DNA from: Robertkochia solimangrovi
GTDB lineage: Bacteria; Bacteroidota; Bacteroidia; Flavobacteriales; Flavobacteriaceae
Assembly: GCF_007279655.1 (NCBI RefSeq)
Contig: NZ_QKWN01000011.1
Coordinates: forward strand, 1-64,000
Length of the DNA: 64,000 nucleotides
Reading direction: 5' to 3'
Shown: positions 8,791 to 17,324 of the stretch, one piece after another
Layout of the letters: the number at the start of each line of letters is the position of its first letter
Position numbering within the stretch: the stretch's first letter is position 1
The notes under the pieces: model-generated
Seen by the model: the letters and a program-made list of their open reading frames with translations, nothing else
Told to the model about the DNA's origin: nothing
Database searches by the model: none
Program-made: the position numbers and the translations under genes

Positions 8791-9615
8791 ATGAAAATAG
8801 CAAACTTTATAAGCGCAGGATTATTGGCAACTGCTTTAATATTCGGAATATCCTGCAAGAATCCACAACAAAAGAACACGGAAACCGAAGAACAATCAAT
8901 TTCAATGGATACCTTACAAACTCAAGATGATGATAACACCATGATGGAATCTAATGAAAAGTTCTTTCAAGGACTGGGAACGGAACCATTCTGGGGGTTG
9001 GATATCAGTGAAAACTCCATACGCTTCCATTCCTTACTGGATGATTATAAGGAATTCATTACTCCTCTTCCGGAGGTAATCAGGGTTGCGGACGCCAATA
9101 TCAGAAAATACCGTGTTGAGACTGAATTGGTAAAGATGGATATTACCATTATGCAACAATCCTGCAGTGATGGCATGAGCGATAACACCTATGATTATAA
9201 GGTCGATCTGAGTATCACAAAATCGGGAGATGGAATTACCAAAGAGTTTCATGGATGTGGTTTCTTTGTAGCCGATACTAGTCTGGCCGGAGAATGGGAA
9301 GCAAAAAGCATTCTTTCAAATCCGGTAGATCCTGAAAAAAGCAACGGAAAATACCCTTCGATTACCATCGATACCGAATCCAGATCTTTCAGCGGTTTCG
9401 CCGGATGTAACAATGTTCGTGGTGAACTGTTCATGGAGCAACAACTGTTGCGCTTTACAAAAGTAGTTTCCACCCGTAAAATGTGTCTTCCCGGTAACCC
9501 GGAAGATGCTTTTCTAAAAGCGCTACAGGCTTCTACAACCTATGATGTTACCGAAGATACCCTGATTCTAAGTAATCCGAACGGTGAACAACTCCGATTC
9601 GAAAAAGTAAAATGA
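8791..9615 (+). CDS. COG3650-like plus META-domain lipoprotein
   Basis: A 274-residue protein with a lipobox (FGISCKN, cysteine about 22). A first domain (about 60-155) contains GTEPFWGLDIS and resembles the COG3650 family. A C-terminal META domain (about 165-270) has SGFAGCNNVRG and STRKMC. It follows the single-domain META gene by two bases, and both likely act at the envelope. The two-domain order is common in the family. No substrate is known. Confidence 0.78.
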   Translation: MKIANFISAGLLATALIFGISCKNPQQKNTETEEQSISMDTLQTQDDDNTMMESNEKFFQGLGTEPFWGLDISENSIRFHSLLDDYKEFITPLPEVIRVADANIRKYRVETELVKMDITIMQQSCSDGMSDNTYDYKVDLSITKSGDGITKEFHGCGFFVADTSLAGEWEAKSILSNPVDPEKSNGKYPSITIDTESRSFSGFAGCNNVRGELFMEQQLLRFTKVVSTRKMCLPGNPEDAFLKALQASTTYDVTEDTLILSNPNGEQLRFEKVK

Positions 9616-9667
9616 GCGTAGAATACTAAAAAATAAATACGTAAAGTATTGATTATTAAGGTAAAAT

Positions 9668-9685
9668 AACTATTTTTAAATAGTT
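9668..9685. promoter_or_regulatory. Perfect 8-base-arm palindrome upstream of a lipoprotein gene
   Basis: AACTATTT and AAATAGTT are separated by two T bases, 60 bases before the start at 9746. It could be an operator or a hairpin; no regulator is indicated. Confidence 0.3.
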
Positions 9686-9745
9686 GTTCGGGCATAACAA
9701 CGACTATCCTAAAATGGCTAATCAGTATTAATCAATCCTTTTATC

Positions 9746-10396
9746 ATGAGAGTATTCTATTCCTTAATGTTCCTGTTACTATTCGTTTCCTGTGGATCAA
9801 GCACCAGTATCACCGGATCCTGGAAAAATGAAAACGCCTTACAGTCCAAGACCTATAAAAAGGTATTTATCATGGCGATCACCACCAATGTTCCTGCCAA
9901 AACCATCATTGAAGATGAATATGCCTTCTATGCCAAAAGAAACGGAATGGAGGTCGTGAAGGGTCACGATGAATTTCCCGGTACATTTACGAAACAAACT
10001 GTACCGAGCAGGGATCAACTCATCAAGATTATCCGTGATACCGGAAGTGATGTCATCATGACGATAACACTTCAGGACAAGGAAACCCAATCTCGCTATG
10101 TACCAGGCACTACCAATTACGCCATGGGATATAACCCGATGGGCTTCGGTTACTATGGAAGTTTTTACGGCTATTATAATTACTGGTATCCGATGACCTA
10201 CGATCCGGGATATTATACCACTGATAAAATCTATTTTCTGGAGACCAATCTTTATGATGTACAGTCAGAAGAACTGTTATGGTCAGCACAATCAAAAACC
10301 TATAATCCTTCCGACCTGGAGGACTTTACCAAGGATTATACCCAGGCCATTATTAAAAAGATGCAGAGTGACGGACTGTTAGTGCATATGCAATAA
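9746..10396 (+). CDS. DUF4136-like lipoprotein
   Basis: A 216-residue lipoprotein with lipobox FVSCGSS (cysteine about 16). It begins with GSWKN and a strand (YKKVFIMAI), then an alpha/beta body ending in the segment LYDVQSEELLWSAQSKT. These features resemble DUF4136 and related outer-membrane lipoproteins. A tyrosine- and glycine-rich loop lies at about 124-156, which may be surface exposed. It is followed 19 bases later by a DUF481 protein. Function unknown. Confidence 0.65.
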   Translation: MRVFYSLMFLLLFVSCGSSTSITGSWKNENALQSKTYKKVFIMAITTNVPAKTIIEDEYAFYAKRNGMEVVKGHDEFPGTFTKQTVPSRDQLIKIIRDTGSDVIMTITLQDKETQSRYVPGTTNYAMGYNPMGFGYYGSFYGYYNYWYPMTYDPGYYTTDKIYFLETNLYDVQSEELLWSAQSKTYNPSDLEDFTKDYTQAIIKKMQSDGLLVHMQ

Positions 10397-10415
10397 TCGT
10401 AAACAACCTTATTTT

Positions 10416-11456
10416 ATGAGCTTGGAGCCGTTCAAAATAAAGTTTAATACGATACTAACCTTCTTGATCTTACTATCAGGAACATCACTACTTGCGCAGA
10501 CAGATTCCCTGAAGCTAAAAAATGGGAACATCATTGTGGGTGAAGTGAAATCTATGGATCAGGGAGTATTGGTGATCGAGACCGATTACAGCGATGACGA
10601 TTTTACCATAAAATGGATCGAAGTCATAGAAATGACGAGTGACCAGGAATTCCTGATCACACTGGAAGACGGAACCCGGATCAATAGCAGTGTTCAAAGG
10701 GATCCGAAAAACAAATCTCATGTGATCTTACACAGAAATGAAGAACCGATCAGTGTTCCCATCACAGACATCGTCTTTCTGAAGTCGGTTAAGGAAAACT
10801 TTTTATCGCGACTTGATGCGTCTATCTCTGTGGGTTACAACTTTACAAAAAGCAGCAGCCTGCAGCAATTTACAGTTCGAAGCACCCTCAACTATACCGG
10901 CCGAACCTGGGCATTCTATTCCTCGTATAACTCCGTTCGCAGTAAACAAGATAATACCGATGAGATCCACCGTACGGATGCATCGATCGGATCCCGATAT
11001 TTTCTGAAGAATGATTATTTCCTGTTATTATCTGCAGACTTTCTGGCTAATGATGAGCAGAAATTAAAACTGAGAACCGCGATCAAAGGAGGTGGTGGTA
11101 AATACTTTGTACATTCCAATAAGCTTTATTTCGCTGGTGGAGGCGGTATTGCATGGAACAATGAAAATTACACCGATGAAACCATTCCAAGCAGAAATAG
11201 TGTGGAAGGATTTATCTCAGCGGAACTGAACATCTTCGATATGAAGAATCTCGATCTGATCTCGAATCTGACGGTGTATCCCAGTATCACGGAATCCGGA
11301 AGGGTTCGTAGCGATTTCAAGGTCGACCTGAAATATGATCTTCCCCTCGATTTCTTTATCAAACTGGGCTTTACCCTCAACTATGATAATATGCCGGTGG
11401 CAGGTGCTGCGAAAGATGATTACGTATTGCAAACTACTTTTGGATGGGAGCTATAA
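10416..11456 (+). CDS. DUF481-family outer-membrane protein
   Basis: A 346-residue secreted protein. A signal peptide (about 1-29) ends near LLAQ. An N-terminal small-barrel part (about 30-125) begins with KLKNGNIIVGEVKSMD, and a predicted beta-barrel follows (about 135-346), ending in the aromatic TTFGWEL. DUF481 proteins are salt- or stress-linked outer-membrane barrels of unknown transport role. It may be co-transcribed with the preceding lipoprotein. Confidence 0.75.
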   Translation: MSLEPFKIKFNTILTFLILLSGTSLLAQTDSLKLKNGNIIVGEVKSMDQGVLVIETDYSDDDFTIKWIEVIEMTSDQEFLITLEDGTRINSSVQRDPKNKSHVILHRNEEPISVPITDIVFLKSVKENFLSRLDASISVGYNFTKSSSLQQFTVRSTLNYTGRTWAFYSSYNSVRSKQDNTDEIHRTDASIGSRYFLKNDYFLLLSADFLANDEQKLKLRTAIKGGGGKYFVHSNKLYFAGGGGIAWNNENYTDETIPSRNSVEGFISAELNIFDMKNLDLISNLTVYPSITESGRVRSDFKVDLKYDLPLDFFIKLGFTLNYDNMPVAGAAKDDYVLQTTFGWEL

Positions 11457-11547
11457 TGTCTCGATTGGAATTATGTTTGGCGAATTTTATTTCATAACTT
11501 AGTGAAATTAAGCTTTTTACATATAAATCGTTTAAAATATTCATCAT

Positions 11548-12132
11548 ATGCTGACCACCCTCACACGTAACTGGAGGATCCTGATCCTTAAAGGAATTTT
11601 GTTGATCCTGTTTGCTCTATTTGCATTTTTTAATCCGACTCTAACCGCCACAACACTCGTGATGTGGTTCGCTGCACTTATTATTCTGGACGGAATTCTG
11701 ACGATCATTGCCGCTATTGTCAGCTGGGATGAAAGAACCAATAATTGGATTCTTATCGCAGAAGGACTGGTAAGTCTGGTGATGGGAATCGTACTGCTGG
11801 TCGTTCCGCAGGTAACCTTATTCTTTATTTCTATCGCTATCGCTATGTGGTTTATCTTTATAGGCATCAGCCGGGTCTTTTCCGGCTACCGACTGCGCAA
11901 AGAGATCAAAGGAGAAGGTTGGGTTATTCTGGGAGGCGTCGTTGCGATCATACTCGGACTCCTGATCTTTGTAAACCCTACCCTGGGTATCGGATCATTG
12001 ATGTACCTCATCGGGATCACCGCATTACTCGTGGGAATCGCGTTAATCTTTATCGGCTTTAAATTCAAAAAAGGTCACCAATTGATCAAGGAGAAGATCG
12101 ACTCCATCAAAGAACAACACCAGGGAAGCTGA
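11548..12132 (+). CDS. HdeD-like membrane protein (DUF308)
   Basis: A 194-residue inner-membrane protein with six predicted helices arranged as three repeated hairpins, each marked by an FxNP or similar turn (FFNPTL near 27, FVNPTL near 137). This is the DUF308/HdeD pattern. E. coli HdeD is linked to acid resistance; the biochemical role is unknown. The charged C-terminal tail is cytoplasmic. It stands alone between a DUF481 gene and a tandem repeat. Confidence 0.82.
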   Translation: MLTTLTRNWRILILKGILLILFALFAFFNPTLTATTLVMWFAALIILDGILTIIAAIVSWDERTNNWILIAEGLVSLVMGIVLLVVPQVTLFFISIAIAMWFIFIGISRVFSGYRLRKEIKGEGWVILGGVVAIILGLLIFVNPTLGIGSLMYLIGITALLVGIALIFIGFKFKKGHQLIKEKIDSIKEQHQGS

Positions 12133-12138
12133 GGTTAT

Positions 12139-12181
12139 GAATTAAGAGTTAAGAATTAAGAGTTAAGAATTAAGAATTTAA
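12139..12181. repeat. 14-base tandem repeat, about three copies
   Basis: GAATTAAGAGTTAA is present twice in a row, with a third degenerate copy. It sits between the convergent ends of the HdeD-like and Lys1-like genes. Similar runs are common between flavobacterial genes. Confidence 0.75.
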
Positions 12182-12197
12182 AGTTAACGGATTACTC

Positions 12198-13403
12198 TTA
12201 ACTATCCGCAGCTACATAATCCTGTAGATAAGAAAATCTTTCTGTTAATTTACCACCGGAGGTCATTCGGGCGCGTTCGAGAATACCTTTTGAATCATTA
12301 TCGAAGAAGGCCGGAATAACATATTTAAGAAACATATCTCCGAAACCTACACTAGCATCTGCGGGGAGTTCACAGGGTAAATTATCAACGGCCATTACCG
12401 CGATAGTTCCTGGCTCTTTATAATCTGTTTCAGCTTCTGATTCGGCGTTATAACCGTAAACAGGATCTGCGATGGTGGAAGCGCGCAAGGTAGAGGCTAC
12501 CGGTCCGTCGATATCACAACTGATATCTGCAACGACCGAAATATTGAACTCCGGAGTTTTTGCATCTTCTCGAGTAAAGATAAAAGGTGCTCCGTCTCCA
12601 TAGAAATGACCGGCGATGTATAGATCACTAACCCGGGCAAACCTCATAAAATCGGATGCATACTCCTTAGGATTTTTAAAGAAATCGGTTTCGCCCAATA
12701 CTTGTCCATCTTTTCGTTTGTTATAATCGAGCACATCGATCTGGCAAAGTACCGGATGGTCATACGTTTTACTCAGGAAATCAGCTACGCTAACCGATTC
12801 AAGCCCCATAGCATCGAGAATTTCGCGAGCACCATTACCTACTCTGCCTTTTCCGGTCAGAACGATCTTCATAGCCGGAAGATCGATATTTTTCAATTCC
12901 GCTATCAAGGCTTTCAGATCTGGCAGTGTCTCCGCCTTAGGCATTTGAAAAAGTCCATGTTTGAGCCCATACGTTCGGATTCCGTTATAGGCTCCCACAA
13001 GTCCGGCATACCTACCAAATGCAACAAGCCTTCTGCCCTGCTGATCGGTGATAACCTCATGGTCATAGAGTTCAACATTTTTGGCGAGAATCGCCTTGAG
13101 CAATTTCCGGTTATAAGGTTGTTTTTTGATAGTATGGGAGAAAAAGAAATACTTTTTACCTGGTATTAATGCATCGATAGGAACTTCCTTAACGCCAAGC
13201 AGAACGTCACAATCAGATAGGTCGTCTGAAACTTCGAGTCCGGCCTCACGGTATTGGTCATCGGTAAAGATGCGAATGTCGGAGGGTTCGACTACGATAC
13301 GGGCCTCGGGAAACTGTTTCAGGACATCCTGACAGGCTTTTGGAGATAAAACGACTCTTCTGTCGGGTGGATTCTTGCGTTCTCTGATAATTCCGAACTT
13401 CAT
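12198..13403 (-). CDS. Lys1-like saccharopine dehydrogenase / alanine dehydrogenase-PNT family oxidoreductase
   Basis: A 401-residue soluble NAD(P)-dependent dehydrogenase. The N-terminal domain starts GIIRERKNPPDRRV, as in the alanine dehydrogenase/transhydrogenase fold. Lys72 (in GVKEVP) and His90 (in SHTIKKQ) match the conserved Lys and His of yeast Lys1. The nucleotide-binding glycines are at about 184-191 (GKGRVGNG). The ATG at 13403 is chosen because the fold begins there; an upstream in-frame start would add an unrelated 32-residue leader and overlap the ssrA promoter region. Either lysine metabolism or another amino acid oxidation is possible. Confidence 0.75.
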   Translation of the reverse strand: MKFGIIRERKNPPDRRVVLSPKACQDVLKQFPEARIVVEPSDIRIFTDDQYREAGLEVSDDLSDCDVLLGVKEVPIDALIPGKKYFFFSHTIKKQPYNRKLLKAILAKNVELYDHEVITDQQGRRLVAFGRYAGLVGAYNGIRTYGLKHGLFQMPKAETLPDLKALIAELKNIDLPAMKIVLTGKGRVGNGAREILDAMGLESVSVADFLSKTYDHPVLCQIDVLDYNKRKDGQVLGETDFFKNPKEYASDFMRFARVSDLYIAGHFYGDGAPFIFTREDAKTPEFNISVVADISCDIDGPVASTLRASTIADPVYGYNAESEAETDYKEPGTIAVMAVDNLPCELPADASVGFGDMFLKYVIPAFFDNDSKGILERARMTSGGKLTERFSYLQDYVAADS

Positions 13404-13475
13404 ACAGGATTGGTATAAGATTTGCACTAAGTTACATGGATGGCGGTAAATGAACAAGAATTTTAAAAATTGTAT

Positions 13476-13483
13476 TACATTTG
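13476..13483 (+). promoter_or_regulatory. Probable -7 element for ssrA
   Basis: TACATTTG matches the TAnnTTTG consensus 42 bases before the mature tmRNA 5' end. I see no TTG at the right distance upstream. Confidence 0.45.
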
Positions 13484-13524
13484 CCTCCCTGTCTGACAAA
13501 GACAGGAGTTCTTTGAAAGAAATT

Positions 13525-13921
13525 GGGGTCGACTGGTTTTGACAGCGAGTCTAATTGAAGTGTAAGCATGCAGAGCGCTGGGATACAGCTCTTAAATCTC
13601 ATATTTCAAACTTTTTAAATGGCGAGAATAACTACGCTCTTGCTGCCTAATCTGAATTTATAGTAAGATTCCGGCCACGTCCCTGCAAGGCAGGGAGGCG
13701 AGATGTCTCCGGGAAGCCCTTGTTGATGGCGTCCCGTTTGGAGGCACCATAAAAGTCAACATAGAACAGCTATAGCTTCGGTACCTGTTCAAATCTAAAG
13801 AAGCTAAGCTTGAAGTAGGCGGTTTTCGGTCAGCTTCAAGTCGAAAATCAAACGAGAACTAAGCATGTAGAAAGCATTTGAATTGCTTGTTTGGACGGGA
13901 GTTCGAATCTCCCCGACTCCA
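13525..13921 (+). ncRNA. ssrA: Transfer-messenger RNA (tmRNA)
   Basis: About 397 bases. The 5' end GGGGTCG pairs with CGACTCC at 13914-13920 to form the acceptor stem, with one G-U pair, and GTTCGAATC marks the T loop. The tag is read from the resume codon GGC at 13621 to the stop at 13650 and gives GENNYALAA, the usual Bacteroidota tag ending in ALAA. The CCA end is not fully encoded (A-CC-T follows), so it must be completed by enzyme. It rescues stalled ribosomes together with SmpB, which is not in the window. Confidence 0.95.
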
Positions 13922-13926
13922 CCTAC

Positions 13927-13964
13927 GCCCTCCTTCGCTAAAGCTATGGGGGGCTTTTCTTTTT
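13927..13964 (+). terminator. Terminator of ssrA
   Basis: GCCCTCC at 13927-13933 pairs with GGGGGGC at 13948-13954 (one G-U), followed by a T-rich run. Part of the hairpin is itself a copy of the repeat described at 13930-14127. Confidence 0.7.
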
Positions 13965-14127
13965 CCAATAAAACTTTTGAAATTTATTTCACCTCCGTTA
14001 CAGGCTTCGGTGGATGGGGATCCATATTTTTCCTATAATGATAGGCATTCGCAGCTATTGCGAAGGGGCTAATGTTCTCCGTAGCTTTAACGATGGAGGG
14101 TAACCTCCTCCGTAACTTTAGCGAATA
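13930..14127. repeat. Short dispersed palindromic repeats after ssrA
   Basis: Three related copies of a roughly 22-base element occur here: 13930-13953 in one orientation, and 14073-14098 and 14107-14127 in the other. All share a core like CCGTAGCTTTAGCGA or its complement, and each end tends towards CTCC / GGAG, so single copies can fold. The stretch 13965-14180 has no other recognisable feature. Confidence 0.6.
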
Positions 14128-14180
14128 CGACTAATGCTTTTCATAGGATACGTTGTTGGCAACTGGCTTTGGTCAAGACT

Positions 14181-15212
14181 CTATTTTATATCCAAAAACC
14201 CTTTGGTAGCAAGAGAATCTAAAAAATCGCTCGAATCAAAAGTTTCTCCAGCACTAACAACACCTACTTCTTTAAAAAGACCTTGCTCAATCCGGATCAA
14301 GGCCTCAACAATTAATGGTGCGGTAATCCCGTAAATATCTATTCCAGAAGCTACAATTTTATTGGTTTTTTTGTTCGAACAGGCTTCGACTTCCATAATG
14401 AAGACCTGAGAAGAAAGCCCATTCTCTTTTGTTGCAACGGGTGTAGGCGTTTCAGGGTTGCGGATGTCCATCAAAGGTGCCAGGTTCATGTAAGTATTGA
14501 TTTCGTTCACATTGAGGTGTTTTGAAATAGTAATGATTTCGGTCAAGGGAAAGCTTTCAACTTCAAGACTCCCAAAAGGCTCTGAAAATTGCCACATACG
14601 TTTAGGCTTTATAGTCGGAACTTCTATCAATTTTTTGTTCCTGTAAGTAAATCGAGGATATATATTTCTACTTCCTGTTTTGCGTGTTCCCAAGGTTGGC
14701 ATCCAATTATCCAGTGCAACAGAAATATTTATTGTATCAGCAGCAACCAGCTTGTCCATCAAGCTAGTTGCTAATAAATCTGCTAGTCCACCAAAAAAGG
14801 CCATTGCAGGTAGTATCACGATTCTCTCTTTTCGAGCTCGTTTTGCAAACTGTTCATAGATTGAAATAACACATTGTTGTTCAGCCGTCATATCCAAATA
14901 ATGAATATTGTTACGTAGTGCACATTCAATAATTGACATTGCCGTATCCAAAAAAGGACCGGCACAGTTAATTATTGCGAAAGAGTTATTGACTGCATTG
15001 TCTAAATTTTGAGGATTGTCTATAGAAATATGACGGATTTCTAGGTTCGGGTATTTTTTGCCGATTTCCTGAAGTTTTTCTTTGTTCCTACCCGCCAAAA
15101 CTGGAATAAATCCCTCTTTCAGTAATTCGGCAATTACAAATTTACCCGTATGACCATAAGCTCCGATTACCGTTACAATTTTATTGTTTAAGTTCTTATG
15201 AGTTCTTTTCAT
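14181..15212 (-). CDS. Saccharopine dehydrogenase-like NAD(P)-binding protein
   Basis: A 343-residue protein with an N-terminal Rossmann fold (VTVIGAYGHTGKFV, about 13-26) and the later NCAGPF and HYLDMTAEQ segments. These are typical of the saccharopine-dehydrogenase-like / trans-acting enoyl reductase group. The substrate is unknown. It is divergent from an HxlR regulator 118 bases away, a common arrangement in which the regulator controls its neighbour in response to a reactive metabolite. A -7-like TAGTTTTG lies on the minus strand at 15254-15261. Codon use and AT content look higher than in the flanking genes. Confidence 0.75.
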   Translation of the reverse strand: MKRTHKNLNNKIVTVIGAYGHTGKFVIAELLKEGFIPVLAGRNKEKLQEIGKKYPNLEIRHISIDNPQNLDNAVNNSFAIINCAGPFLDTAMSIIECALRNNIHYLDMTAEQQCVISIYEQFAKRARKERIVILPAMAFFGGLADLLATSLMDKLVAADTINISVALDNWMPTLGTRKTGSRNIYPRFTYRNKKLIEVPTIKPKRMWQFSEPFGSLEVESFPLTEIITISKHLNVNEINTYMNLAPLMDIRNPETPTPVATKENGLSSQVFIMEVEACSNKKTNKIVASGIDIYGITAPLIVEALIRIEQGLFKEVGVVSAGETFDSSDFLDSLATKGFLDIK

Positions 15213-15234
15213 TTATTTTAATATTTTTGATTTA

Positions 15235-15269
15235 ACTATAAAAAGTATTGTAGCAAAACTAATTATAGT
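15235..15269. promoter_or_regulatory. Inverted repeat between divergent genes, possible HxlR operator
   Basis: ACTATAA at 15235-15241 and TTATAGT at 15263-15269 are separated by 21 bases. They bracket the minus-strand -7-like element TAGTTTTG (15254-15261). Binding by the adjacent HxlR protein is inferred. Confidence 0.4.
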
Positions 15270-15330
15270 ATATTTAAAATAAAATAACGGTCAAAAAGGA
15301 TAGTTGAATTTCAAATATATAAGTTAAGTA

Positions 15331-15672
15331 ATGTATAAGGTCAAAGGCAAAAAATATCCATGTTGTACTAGTGTTGCCATGGGAATAATCGGTGGCAAAT
15401 GGAAGGCCGCAATTTTGTACTATCTATCTGAACAACCTTTACGATATAGTGAAATCCGTAGGCAAATGCCAACCGTAACCGAAAGGACATTGAGCCTACA
15501 ATTGAAAAGTCTTGTTGAGGATGGTGTTCTTTCAAGGAGGGCTTATACGTCAAAACCTCCGCTCACGGTAGAATATTCATTAACGGATTTCGGCAAAACG
15601 TTGATTCCAATAATTTCCGGTATTTCCGATTGGGGTGCTTATGTAGTCAAAAATCACTCGGATGCTAAATAG
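15331..15672 (+). CDS. HxlR-family transcriptional regulator
   Basis: A 113-residue winged-helix DNA-binding protein. The HxlR hallmarks are present: CCTSVAMGIIGGKWKAAILYYL near the N-terminus, the RYSEIRR segment, the recognition-helix region TERTLSLQLKSL, and a wing followed by VEYSLTDFG. Two adjacent cysteines at about 11-12 could act as redox or electrophile sensors, as described in other HxlR proteins. It is divergent from the dehydrogenase-like gene and probably controls it and itself. Confidence 0.88.
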   Translation: MYKVKGKKYPCCTSVAMGIIGGKWKAAILYYLSEQPLRYSEIRRQMPTVTERTLSLQLKSLVEDGVLSRRAYTSKPPLTVEYSLTDFGKTLIPIISGISDWGAYVVKNHSDAK

Positions 15673-15926
15673 GTCATAGTTTTTAGCTTGTTGCCAACTT
15701 GATTATATACTAAACTTTATTGGGCATATATAGCCAATTTGGTTGGTTATGCCTAAGTTTTGTAAATTATTGTTCGGTATAGATTCCATATTTTAATTAC
15801 ACGTAGAGGATACTTATACACTAATTTTTCGAATTGTAACTGACCCTTAATTTATTCATTTACATTCGATAAATCGAACAGACCTCTATTTTTTAATAGG
15901 ATACATAGTTGTGTATAGTCTATAAA

Positions 15927-16475
15927 TTAGAGAATTCTAACATGAAGGATTTGATCTGATAATATCAAGATTGAACTAACAACCATTATAATTATAGTTG
16001 TCCACGTATTAAATTTCCAACCTAATTTATACTTGTTTGAAATCTTGTAAACCAAGAAAAATAAGAAAATATTTACCAGTACAGATAATGTAAAAACTCC
16101 TAATCCAAAGTATTCACTTATTCTTCCTTCATCATTTGGATTGATGAAATTCATCCACCCTGCAAGCAACCTCATGTATAATGGAGTGAATAAGAAGGGG
16201 TAAACTAACTTATTCCAGTTTCGGCTAAGAAGAAACACAAACACAATTACGGCTTGCAAGATAGTGATTAATGGTCCCGACACTGAAACATAGACATTAT
16301 GTAATTCAGAATATTTTTGCCCGGATAAAGGTGACACTGAGTTTAGTGTTAAAACTGATTCATATCCAAGTGATTCACTTGTAATCCAATGAGAGAATTC
16401 ATGGATAATCCAGGTAAAAAATACAGCGCCTGTACAAGCTAAAAGATATTTCCATGTTACTCTCTGATCAGTCAT
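15927..16475 (-). CDS. Minimal M50-like membrane metalloprotease
   Basis: A 182-residue protein with about five membrane helices. HEFSH (His25, Glu26, His29) lies within the first helix and gives an HExxH zinc site. SGPL at about 66-69 and NPNDEGR (112-118) correspond to the second and third conserved motifs of site-2 proteases, with Asp115 as likely third ligand. No PDZ domain is present, so it is among the smallest of the family. It stands alone in the accessory islet; the substrate is unknown. An inactive relative cannot be excluded. Confidence 0.6.
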   Translation of the reverse strand: MTDQRVTWKYLLACTGAVFFTWIIHEFSHWITSESLGYESVLTLNSVSPLSGQKYSELHNVYVSVSGPLITILQAVIVFVFLLSRNWNKLVYPFLFTPLYMRLLAGWMNFINPNDEGRISEYFGLGVFTLSVLVNIFLFFLVYKISNKYKLGWKFNTWTTIIIMVVSSILILSDQILHVRIL

Positions 16476-16907
16476 ATTTTAAGAAATTATGCACAATGGT
16501 TTTGTGTAATTGTTAGTTACGGATTTAAAGTTACTATTATTTGGTAAAGAACCGACGTTAGCAATTCCGAGTAGATTGCTTCACCAGTTCGCACTTCGGA
16601 CTCGTGCCGGGCAGTTTTAATGCAGTTTCTGCCTGGGATGGAAAGATTGATTGCGTCCGAATTTATTATTTTTTAGAGTAAGAAACTAGCCATAAGCTAT
16701 AGCCAAGGTTAGCACAAGTCTATAATCTTTTAATTATTTTATTTTCTGCAGTAGCCATCTCAATAATTAATTGATTGTTTCTCGAAAATTCTTGATTGTT
16801 TTCAATAAAAGATTTTAGATCAAAAAGTGCTGTCGGCTACCCCTAAACAGCACAGTTAATCAGTACAATATTACATCCAGGAATACTGAATTATTGTAAT
16901 GCATATT
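16476..16907. other. Non-coding stretch in the accessory islet
   Basis: No gene is supported here. A GC-richer block (about 16540-16670, with GCACTTCGGACTCGTGCCGG) sits inside AT-rich sequence and looks like an intergenic repeat or the remains of a cassette boundary. A self-complementary TAAGCTATAGC word is near 16693. No RNA family is recognised. Confidence 0.35.
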
Positions 16908-17324
16908 TTATTCGGTGGTCAATGTTAACCATTTATTTTTTCCGATGGTGAGCGTCCCAATAACGGCAAGAATCATGACTACAAAAATTGCAATCCCAAT
17001 ATTTTTTGGAAATATATTCAGCTTAAAAATTATAAGTCCAAGGAGAGGAAATATGGCCCCTAATAACGAGAGTTTTCTATTTAAAAAGACATTCCCTTTT
17101 ACCGTTACTTTTTCGTTGTCGGTAATATTTTTTAGATTTAATTTTTTACTACCACACCATTGAATTTTTGCACTTAATTCTTCATTTTCAAAGTCTGGTG
17201 GAAGCTCAATCATTTTTTCTTCGCCATTTTTTAAATCACTTAGAACTTGATCCCGTACTAAAATCTTATAAGAACAATATTTATTAAAGTTTTCTTTTGG
17301 CCTACTTACTATTATTGTTTTCAT
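16908..17324 (-). CDS. Small membrane protein of unknown function
   Basis: A 138-residue protein. An N-terminal soluble part (about 1-80) holds the pattern LKNGEEKMIELPP followed by AKIQWCGSK, seen in small PEGA-like domains that present a short surface. Two membrane helices follow (about 86-103 and 108-126), with a short C-terminal tail. It stands alone on the minus strand in an AT-rich islet. No function can be assigned. Confidence 0.6.
   Translation of the reverse strand: MKTIIVSRPKENFNKYCSYKILVRDQVLSDLKNGEEKMIELPPDFENEELSAKIQWCGSKKLNLKNITDNEKVTVKGNVFLNRKLSLLGAIFPLLGLIIFKLNIFPKNIGIAIFVVMILAVIGTLTIGKNKWLTLTTE

Noticed and set aside
16540-16700. Integron attC-like site suggested by GTTAGC words
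   Set aside because: The words do not fit the GTTRRRY core and no paired complementary core is found; no integrase is present.
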